From the NCBI GenBank assembly GCA_017161305.1, contig CP031518.1, positions 1,488,001 through 1,552,000 of the forward strand: a stretch of 64,000 nt of DNA, in the 5' to 3' direction. How positions within the stretch are numbered: the stretch's first letter is position 1; the number at the start of each line of letters is the position of its first letter. Source of the DNA: Treponema ruminis (lineage in GTDB: Bacteria; Spirochaetota; Spirochaetia; Treponematales; Treponemataceae). The translations under genes and the position numbers were made by a program. Positions 44,565 to 52,000 of the stretch are shown here, piece by piece. The notes beneath the pieces were generated by a model, which searched no databases, had not been told where the DNA came from, and saw only the letters and a list, made by a program, of their open reading frames with translations.

Positions 44565-45362
44565 ATGCATTTACCATCAGAGATTATTAAACTCTATTCG
44601 CTGCTCGGCTCCACAAAAACTGAACAGCCTGTTTTGAAGACTTTCATTCTTGCGATTTTCGCGGGTGCATTCATTGCTCTCGGCGCTCTTGGAAGCCAGA
44701 TTATTTCATGCGGTGTTGTTCCTGTGGCTTTTGGTCGGGCTTTGAGCGGCATCATCTTCCCGATTGGCCTTTCAATGGTTATTATCGCAGGTGGTGAGCT
44801 TTTTACAGGCAACTGTCTTTTGTTTATTCCTGTTCTTGATAAGCAGATTTCCATGATGGACTTCCTCAAGAACCTTACAATTGTCTATCTCGGAAACTTT
44901 GTTGGCAGTCTTTTCATCGCTCTTCTTGCAAATTACGGTCACGTAATTTCTCTTTATAACGGCGAGCTTGTAAAAACTGTAATGACAACAGCGTCTGTAA
45001 AGGCAAACATTCCTTTTGTAGACGCTTTCATCAAGGGCATTCTTTGTAACGTTTTGGTTTGTATCTCTGTATGGGCCAGCCAGGCTGCAGAAGAGCTCAG
45101 CGGCCGAATCATCGCCCTCTTCCTGCCAATCTTCCTTTTCATCGTATGTGGATTCGAACACAGCGTTGCAAACATGTATTTTATCCCGGCCGGAATGCTT
45201 GCACAGCATGTCTACGGAGCAGCCGGTAACATTTCGTTCTTCGGTTTCATAATGAACCTCATTCCAGTCACCCTGGGCAACCTCGTAGGCGGTTCATTCC
45301 TCGTTGGTGGCGGATATTACCTCGCTTACATGCGTGCAATGCGCGGTTACGAGGATGATTAA
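44565..45362 (+). CDS. focA: Formate/nitrite transporter family channel
   Basis: Pentameric inner-membrane channel of the FNT family, 265 residues with six helices. It shows the family features LTIVYLGNFVGSLFIALL (its second signature), GGELFTGNCLLF in the first re-entrant loop and GFEHSVANMYFIPAGML before the last helices, with the central His of the GFEHSVAN motif. It could carry formate, an end product of mixed-acid fermentation, but nitrite or hydrosulfide relatives cannot be excluded. AGGAAGAAG precedes the ATG. It stands alone and is divergent from the poly-G lipoprotein gene. Confidence 0.93.
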   Translation: MHLPSEIIKLYSLLGSTKTEQPVLKTFILAIFAGAFIALGALGSQIISCGVVPVAFGRALSGIIFPIGLSMVIIAGGELFTGNCLLFIPVLDKQISMMDFLKNLTIVYLGNFVGSLFIALLANYGHVISLYNGELVKTVMTTASVKANIPFVDAFIKGILCNVLVCISVWASQAAEELSGRIIALFLPIFLFIVCGFEHSVANMYFIPAGMLAQHVYGAAGNISFFGFIMNLIPVTLGNLVGGSFLVGGGYYLAYMRAMRGYEDD

Positions 45363-45393
45363 TCTTCTTTTTTTAAGAAATATCTGATAACCT

Positions 45394-45491
45394 AAAAAAA
45401 CGGCTTCCCGTTGGGAACACTGCCCCAAACGCCACAGTGAGCAAAGCTCAGGTGGGTTTGTGTCAGAACCCCAACTCCAGCCGTTTTTTTT
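45394..45491 (+). other. Structured 3'-UTR element, copy 3 (after focA)
   Basis: A 98-nt inverted repeat between A7 and T8 runs. The stems are CGGC/GCCG, GTTGGG/CCCAAC, CTG/CAG and CAAAC/GTTTG, closed by GAGC/GCTC. The internal loops are TTCCC opposite TCCA, and AACA opposite AAC, as in the copies after thrC and atpK. It starts 32 nt after the focA stop. Confidence 0.7.
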
Positions 45492-45536
45492 ATTTTTCGG
45501 GCTTATTAAAAAAAATTAATCATCTTCGTCTTAGCA

Positions 45537-45578
45537 TAAAAAAATCGGGACGAGGAAGATTTGCTTCCAATGTCCCGA
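45537..45578 (-). terminator. Terminator of the carboxyltransferase gene
   Basis: On the minus strand TCGGGACATTGGAAG pairs with CTTCCTCGTCCCGA, followed by a T-run. It sits 30 nt below the gene's stop. Confidence 0.85.
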
Positions 45579-45607
45579 ATTCAATTGTCACTGCTAATTG
45601 TTAATTA

Positions 45608-47089
45608 TTACAGTGGGATATTTCCGTGCTTTTTGCAGATTACGTCGTTTGAAGTTTTGCCTTCGAGGAAGTTAAAGCTCTGAACGACTTTTGCTCTTGT
45701 TTCTTCCGGATTGATTACTGCCGAAATGTAGTCACGCTGAGCTGCGATTGTCGGAGTCATGAAAGTCTCGCGGTATTCCTGACCTTTCTGAGCCTTTACG
45801 TTCGGATCAGCTTCCTTTGCGTAGAGGATTCCGATTGCGCCCTCTGCACCCATTACGGCGATTTCTGCCTTTGGCCATGCGTAGACGAAATCAGCGCCGA
45901 GGTGCTTTGAACACATTGCGATGTATGCGCCGCCGTATGCCTTTCGTGTGATTACGGTTACTTTTGGAACGCTAGCCTCGCTGTATGCGTAAAGGAGTTT
46001 TGCTCCGTGGCGGATGATTCCCTTCTGCTCTTCCTGTGGTCCTGGGATGAAGCCCGGAACGTCAACGAATGTGAGCAATGGGATGTCATAGCAGTCACAG
46101 TAGCGGACGAAGCGTGAAATTTTGTCTGATGCGTCGCAGTTCAATACGCCGCCGAAGAAGCCAGGGTTGTTTCCAACGATACCGACTGTCTTTCCTTCGA
46201 TTTTGCCGAAGCCGACTACAGCATTTGCAGCGAATTCTGGCATGATTTCGTAGAATGTGCCGTCATCAATTACGTTTTCGATTACATTTTTGATGTCATA
46301 GCCCTTTGTGCTTGACTCAGGCAATACATTCTGAATCTCTTTTGCTTTTTTTGAAGAGAATTTGAATTTTGTATCAGCCTTGACTTTGTCACCATAGAAG
46401 TGTGGAATGTAGTCCAGCAATTCCTTGACCTTTTCGAAGCACTCTTTTTCGTTCTGAGCGCGGTAGTGGGCAACGCCTGATTTCTGAGCGTGGATTGCAG
46501 CACCGCCCAAGTCCTCAGAAGAAATGTCCATGAACATAACCTGTTTAACGACTTTTGGACCTGTGATGTACATCTCAGAGATTTTGTCGACTGTAAAGAT
46601 GAAGTCTGTGAGGCCTGGTGAGTAAACAGCTCCGCCTGCACAAGGACCGACGATTACTGAAATCTGAGGAATGACGCCGGAAGCGCGGACGTTCTGCTTG
46701 AAGATTTCGCCGTAACCGCAAAGGGCATCAACGCCTTCCTGAATGCGGGCTCCACCCGAATCGTTTACGCCGATAACCGGGCATTTGTATTCGATGGCCT
46801 TTTCGATAAGCTCAGCGATTTTTTCGCCGTGAACTTTACCCAGAGAACCACCCTGAACTGTGAAATCCTGTGAATAGATTGCGACCTTGCGGCCATTGAT
46901 TGTTCCAAATCCGGTGATTACGCCGTCATAAGGAATGTCTTTTTTATCCATGCCGAAGTTCGTACACTGATGACGTGCTGCGGCGTAAATTTCCATGAAA
47001 CTGTCTTTGTCCACAAGAGCATTGATGCGCTCGATTGCGTGGAGTTTACCTTTAGCGTGCTGCTTTTCAAGATTGTATTCAAAAGCCAT
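45608..47089 (-). CDS. Acyl-CoA carboxylase/decarboxylase carboxyltransferase subunit
   Basis: A 493-residue carboxyltransferase of the propionyl-CoA carboxylase beta / methylmalonyl-CoA decarboxylase alpha family. It starts HAKGKLHAIERINALVD and has the crotonase-fold blocks GVNDSGGARIQEGVDAL, GPCAGGAVYSPGLTDFIF and FVDVPGFIPGPQEEQKGIIRHGAKLLYAYSEA (given as start and end parts). It moves carboxyl groups between biotin and an acyl-CoA. No biotin carrier, biotin carboxylase or sodium-pump beta subunit is adjacent, so I cannot tell carboxylase from decarboxylase. GAGG precedes the ATG. Confidence 0.92.
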   Translation of the reverse strand: MAFEYNLEKQHAKGKLHAIERINALVDKDSFMEIYAAARHQCTNFGMDKKDIPYDGVITGFGTINGRKVAIYSQDFTVQGGSLGKVHGEKIAELIEKAIEYKCPVIGVNDSGGARIQEGVDALCGYGEIFKQNVRASGVIPQISVIVGPCAGGAVYSPGLTDFIFTVDKISEMYITGPKVVKQVMFMDISSEDLGGAAIHAQKSGVAHYRAQNEKECFEKVKELLDYIPHFYGDKVKADTKFKFSSKKAKEIQNVLPESSTKGYDIKNVIENVIDDGTFYEIMPEFAANAVVGFGKIEGKTVGIVGNNPGFFGGVLNCDASDKISRFVRYCDCYDIPLLTFVDVPGFIPGPQEEQKGIIRHGAKLLYAYSEASVPKVTVITRKAYGGAYIAMCSKHLGADFVYAWPKAEIAVMGAEGAIGILYAKEADPNVKAQKGQEYRETFMTPTIAAQRDYISAVINPEETRAKVVQSFNFLEGKTSNDVICKKHGNIPL

Positions 47090-47167
47090 AATACACCTCG
47101 TATAAAAGATGTAAAAAGTGTATATTTCTCTCGCGAAAATGTCAATATGACAAAAAATGAAATTTTG

Positions 47168-48931
47168 TCATTTTAAAAACTTTTCCGCCTCGATGCTTCC
47201 GTATTCATTGAAAAGGAATTCAGCCGCAAAAGTCATGTCTTCCTCACTTGGAATCCAGTCATATTTCTGCCTGAGGACTTCAATTGCAGGCCGGATTTTA
47301 GACGCGCTTTCTTCCCTTAAATCATCATCCTGGCTTGCTTTTGGTTGCAGCATGTCTTCCTGACTTTCAAGGCTTTTTCCGAGCAGCTCGTAGTATTCTT
47401 TGGCGAAATCCTTGGCCTTTACGTCGCTTACTTTTGCCTTTCCATCGGCATTAACAACCCGCCAGCGCTTTCCAATGTAGCGGAGGGTTACGATGTCAGT
47501 GATTTTCTGAATGTAGATTTTTGATTCAGCCTGCTCGACAAGATAGTATTCTGCCGTGTGAGTGACTTGGTCTCCTTCCTTCAGGATTCTGCCATTTTCT
47601 TCTGTGAGAGGAAGGGGCTTGTCGCTTCTGACCGGGTATTTTTTGTCAGCGGCGAATTCCTGTCCGTCAATCGTGAGCTTTGTGATGCCGAACATCCAGT
47701 TTTTTGAAGCCTTTCTATAAAAGAACCATTTTGCCGGAGTTACAGTTCCGTTGTCCGGGTGAACCTGAAGCCTCTGCTTTGATGCAACGTAATAGGCGCT
47801 GATTTTTGCGAAGAGGTCCTTGGTCTTTTTGCCTTTGATTACTTCCTGAAGTCCTGAAACTTCCATCCTGTGAATCATTGAGTAGTAGGCCTGGGTCGCT
47901 TCGATTGAAGTCATGCCCCTGGTCGTGAGGAGTTTGCCGTTCTGCTTGATCATGCTGTCGGCACCCCAGGAAGCGAAGAGAATGACAGCAACTGCCGCGA
48001 TAATCCGGCTCTTGTTGCGCCTCAAAAATCTTTTTACCCTGAGCTGACTGTTCTTTCGGCTGACAAAGGACTGCCGCTTTTCTGCCAGAGATTCATCATC
48101 CTGCTTGCCCCGGAAATCTTTTTCCAGTTCTGAAAGGAAAATATTTGAATCAAAAGCCTTTGCTTCCTTGAGCAGCTTCTGTTTTTTGTTCTCAGCCTTT
48201 ACGTCGGTGAGGTTCTTCTTTCCAGCCATGATGCTCTGGGTGATTTTTGCTTTTAAAGAAGATTCTATGCTCTGGGCGAGATTTTTGTCGATGCCTGGAT
48301 TCCAGAGGTCGAGAGGGATAAAGTTTTCGTCAAAAATATCTTCCTGCCTCTGGCTTGTGTTTTCGTTTTCAAAGGGAAAGTGACCGGCCAGGGCTGTGTA
48401 AGCGACCGTTCCCCGCAAAAAGCAGAGCTGCTGCTCATAATCCAGTCCCTTGTAAATATATTTTCCCTGAAGCTCTGAGTAGTCCCCCCTGTGATTCTGG
48501 GCACAGGCATCAAAAAGGGCGGCCGACAAAAAGAGGATGTGGGAAGAATCTGAGTCAGACTTGATGATGATTCCCTTGCCGCCTGCTGTAAAGTCTGCTC
48601 CATCAAACAAATTCTGATTTTGAAGGATGTAATCCACGGCCCGGCAAAAATTAGCCAGGGAAAGCCTGTCCTTTGCTTCGAAATCCTCTTTTTCAAGGAT
48701 GTCCGAAAGGAATTCGCCCGGAAAAGCCTTTCCCTCAAAATAAGTTTCGTCCTTTTCGCCAACTTTAGTGCCGTCAAAAGTGTAAAATTCGCAGGCAATT
48801 GTGTCTTTTGTTATATGAAGAATAATGCTCTTTTCATTCAAAAGCTTTTCCATGTCGGTCTTTGCAAAAGAATTCTGTGGAAGGCCGGAAGAAAGAAGAA
48901 GTGAGTTTTCTGTAATTTTAACGATATTCAT
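47168..48931 (-). CDS. Pseudokinase-like protein with one membrane helix
   Basis: A 587-residue protein of unclear family. The first about 250 residues have the look of a protein-kinase fold: SLANFCRAVDYILQNQNLF, GKGIIIKSDSDSSHILFLS, and LRGTVAYTALAGHFPFENE resembling the helix F to activation-loop part of Ser/Thr kinases. No HRD or DFG motif is visible, so it would be inactive. A basic stretch and one helix (RIIAAVAVILFASWGADSMI, about 310-329) lead to an extracytoplasmic C-terminal part of about 250 residues. It lies below the RHS gene but beyond a terminator. Function unknown. Confidence 0.55.
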   Translation of the reverse strand: MNIVKITENSLLLSSGLPQNSFAKTDMEKLLNEKSIILHITKDTIACEFYTFDGTKVGEKDETYFEGKAFPGEFLSDILEKEDFEAKDRLSLANFCRAVDYILQNQNLFDGADFTAGGKGIIIKSDSDSSHILFLSAALFDACAQNHRGDYSELQGKYIYKGLDYEQQLCFLRGTVAYTALAGHFPFENENTSQRQEDIFDENFIPLDLWNPGIDKNLAQSIESSLKAKITQSIMAGKKNLTDVKAENKKQKLLKEAKAFDSNIFLSELEKDFRGKQDDESLAEKRQSFVSRKNSQLRVKRFLRRNKSRIIAAVAVILFASWGADSMIKQNGKLLTTRGMTSIEATQAYYSMIHRMEVSGLQEVIKGKKTKDLFAKISAYYVASKQRLQVHPDNGTVTPAKWFFYRKASKNWMFGITKLTIDGQEFAADKKYPVRSDKPLPLTEENGRILKEGDQVTHTAEYYLVEQAESKIYIQKITDIVTLRYIGKRWRVVNADGKAKVSDVKAKDFAKEYYELLGKSLESQEDMLQPKASQDDDLREESASKIRPAIEVLRQKYDWIPSEEDMTFAAEFLFNEYGSIEAEKFLK

Positions 48932-48987
48932 GGAATAAATTTAGTGATAAAAGCCCATAAAAGCAAGGTTAATTTTTCGTTTTACAG

Positions 48988-49014
48988 AAAGACCTTCGGA
49001 ACAAGTCCGAAGGT
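48988..49014 (-). terminator. Terminator of the RHS operon
   Basis: On the minus strand ACCTTCGGA/TCCGAAGGT forms a 9-bp stem followed by CTTTCTG. It is the same stem as the ilvB terminator at 35331-35365, with one loop change. Confidence 0.6.
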
Positions 49015-49053
49015 GAAGGTTTCTATGTCAAAGACCTGCGACTTTTGCCATCA

Positions 49054-52000
49054 TCACTGAGCCTTTGTCAGCGTATCAATTCTGTTAATCAGCGTAATCG
49101 GAAGATAGACCTGGCCCTTGTCGACAATCCAGCCCTGCTCTTTCCGGTTATTTCCAAGCTGTGAGGCCGTATCGAATTTTGAGGTTGCCGTTATGGCGAC
49201 AACCTGCTGCCCCTGAATCGTCTTTATGTCAGTTCCGATTCCGACGAAATGCAGGCAGCTGCCGTCAAGATTTACCTGGGCAAGAACGGCTTTTGCCTCC
49301 CCGGACTTTTCAATCAGGGAAAGGGTGTTCTTTACGTCCTTGATGTCTTCGATGGCGACAAGCCCTTTGACTGCGCTGTTATCTTTTAGGGCCTCTCCCC
49401 TCATCAGGTAATCAATCATGTCATATGAATGCCGCCCCTGATTCACCATGGAAACAATACCGCCCTTTTTCACGCTGTCATCGGTAACGTCAGAGAGGGC
49501 CTTGAAGTCCGTGGATTTAGTCAGGCCGAATGTGGACTCAATTCCATCCCAGGAAATATTTCCGCCAGTAAAGCAGGCTTGAATGGCGTTGATATAGTCG
49601 TTGGTCACAGGAACGCCGGTAATGGCCGAAAGACTTTCTGCAATCGCCGTTACAAGACAGCCCTCTAAATCAGCATACTCACTGGAAGAATTTCCAAGAT
49701 AGACGTGCCCCATATCCTGCATGTACTGTTCCTCGCTTTTTACAGGATAAAGACCTGACATGTCATAAAATTCAACAGGATTTCCCCGGCAATAGGCATA
49801 CCAGTTAAGGCCATCGTGAATGGGATCGACCGAAGAAAAGCGGGCATATTCAGGACAATAATCACGAAAGCCAAAGTCGTAGAGGCAGCTTTCTGAATCA
49901 AAGCGCTTTCCGGCAAAGGCGAATTTTCCAGAATCAGCAAGGGGAAGGCCGAAAACATCATAAAGATAGTGGCTTACCTGGCCCTGAGCCGAAATTTCAC
50001 TTCGGACGCTACCCGCCCTGTCAGTCATCAAAAGGCGTTTTTCCCCGCCAGTCTCATGGCCGAAAGAAAAATAGGAAATTAAGTTTCCATCATAATCATA
50101 AAGGGGATGGATATTTCCAGAATAAGAAGAAGTCTTTACCCCGCCCTTGTCAGAAGCTTTATCCCCGATAAAGACATATCTTCCGGACGATGGCGGCTCG
50201 CTTTCATTTTTGGTACGCCCTTTTCCAGCTTGAAAGGCGGAAATATTTTCATCAGCATCTGAAAATTCCTGCAGGCTGGCAAAAAGCATGTTTCCAAGTC
50301 CTATATAAGCATTCCGGCTTTTTCCCTCATTGTTGCTCCAGGACTCTGAGCGGCGGCCCAAGGCGTCGTAGGCATATTTTCTGACAAAAAGACTGTCATC
50401 CAAAAGAGATTGGCCATGGATTTCCTCGATGCGGTTTTCGGAATTGTATTTATAGGAAACTTTAGAAAAGGCATCTTCCTTTGAAATCATATTTCCGTTC
50501 GCATCGTAAAAAGCCCGGCCGGAATTTCCCCATGAAAGGAGCCTGTTCTCGCTGTCGTAGGCATAGCTTATTGCCCCGAAAGGATTTGTCTTCCTTATCA
50601 TGTTATCGTTTGAATCATATTCATATTGCTCGCTTATCATCGTTTCAGAAGGATTTATCTGATAGCCGCCCATGCCAATTCTTGAACAAAGCTCCTGAAT
50701 CTGGGAATAGAGCTTAGAATCAAGGGAATGCCTTTCAAAGCCGGCGGAATTTTCAAGATAATAAAGTCCTGCCGCCCCAATCTCAGACTTCATTTTCTGG
50801 GCAAGGGAATCTGAATAAGGATATGAAACTGACTTGAGCCTGCCCATTGAATCATAAGAATAAAGACGCAGCTGAAAGTCAGAGTCTAGCGAGCAGATTA
50901 TTTTCCCGGCCTGGTCATAGACAAGTCCGTCGATAAAAAGAGGACTCATGTCTGCTGAATAGCCGATGGACAAAATCCGCCTGCCGTATTCGTCGTAAAA
51001 GGTGTTCAGGCTTTCTCCGCTGTCGTATACGCGAAGTGTCTCCCTGCCGCACTTGTCATAGCTAAAACGCACGGAAATCTTTGACGGGAAAGCCTCAACG
51101 CTTACCGTGTCCGTAATTTCAAGGATTTCGCCCTTTTTGCCGCGAATATAAGTGATGACTCTCTTTTCAGCCTCGATTTTGACTAGCTTTTTTGCACGAT
51201 TATAGGAATACGCTATTTTGCCTGAAAGACTGCCGTCGCCCTGACTCTGCAAAAGCCCTGCCTTATCGTAAGTGAAGAATAATTCTCCGTCACTGTCAGA
51301 AGCCTGGGTCAAATTACCGCAAGCATCGTACTGGTAGAAGAATGAACTTCCGTCTGAGCTATCGACTTTTGTGGAGTTTTTTCCGTAAGTGAAATCCTTT
51401 CTGATTCCATTAAAATCCGTCTGGCTTGCGATGGAAGAGTCGGCATTGTAGCTTATCCCGCACTTTTTTCCCAGGGAGTTTTGCCAGGAAAGAAGCAGTC
51501 CCTTTTCATTGTAAGAATAAATATTCTCGCCTCCAGAAAAATTCCTTACAGTGTAAGTTTTTCCGTCCGGGGAAGAGACTATCTGGCGGCCAGGATTTTC
51601 AAGAGGCTCAGCAATGATTTCTGAGCGGCCGTCATATTGCATTTGCTCCCTGATGCCGTCCGGGTAAGTGACTGACTCCAGCTGATTTCTGCCGTTATAG
51701 GTCATAAAAGTCTTTTCGCCGTAAGGGTCAATTTGTATGCAAACCCGGCCCAGAATGTCGCGGATATATTCAGTCTTATTACCCTCACCATCGACATAGG
51801 CTACAAGCTCGGAGAAAGCGTTATAATAGAAGTATTCATAGTATTTTCCGCCTGAAATATGAATCACTTTTCCGTCCTCATAAATCCAGGCATCTTCCCT
51901 CACGACTTTTCCGTCAGTCTCACAAATCTTTCTGTCCGTGACTCTTCCCAGAAGATCATATTCCAAAAGGACTAGCGAATCGCCTGAGCGGTAAGAAGAT

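Noticed and set aside
48991..49014. The repeated ACCTTCGGA stem as a mobile or regulatory repeat
   Set aside because: Both copies (also 35342-35365) sit right after gene ends; the first has a long T-run and the second a short T-rich stretch, so plain terminators suffice, although the shared sequence is noted.
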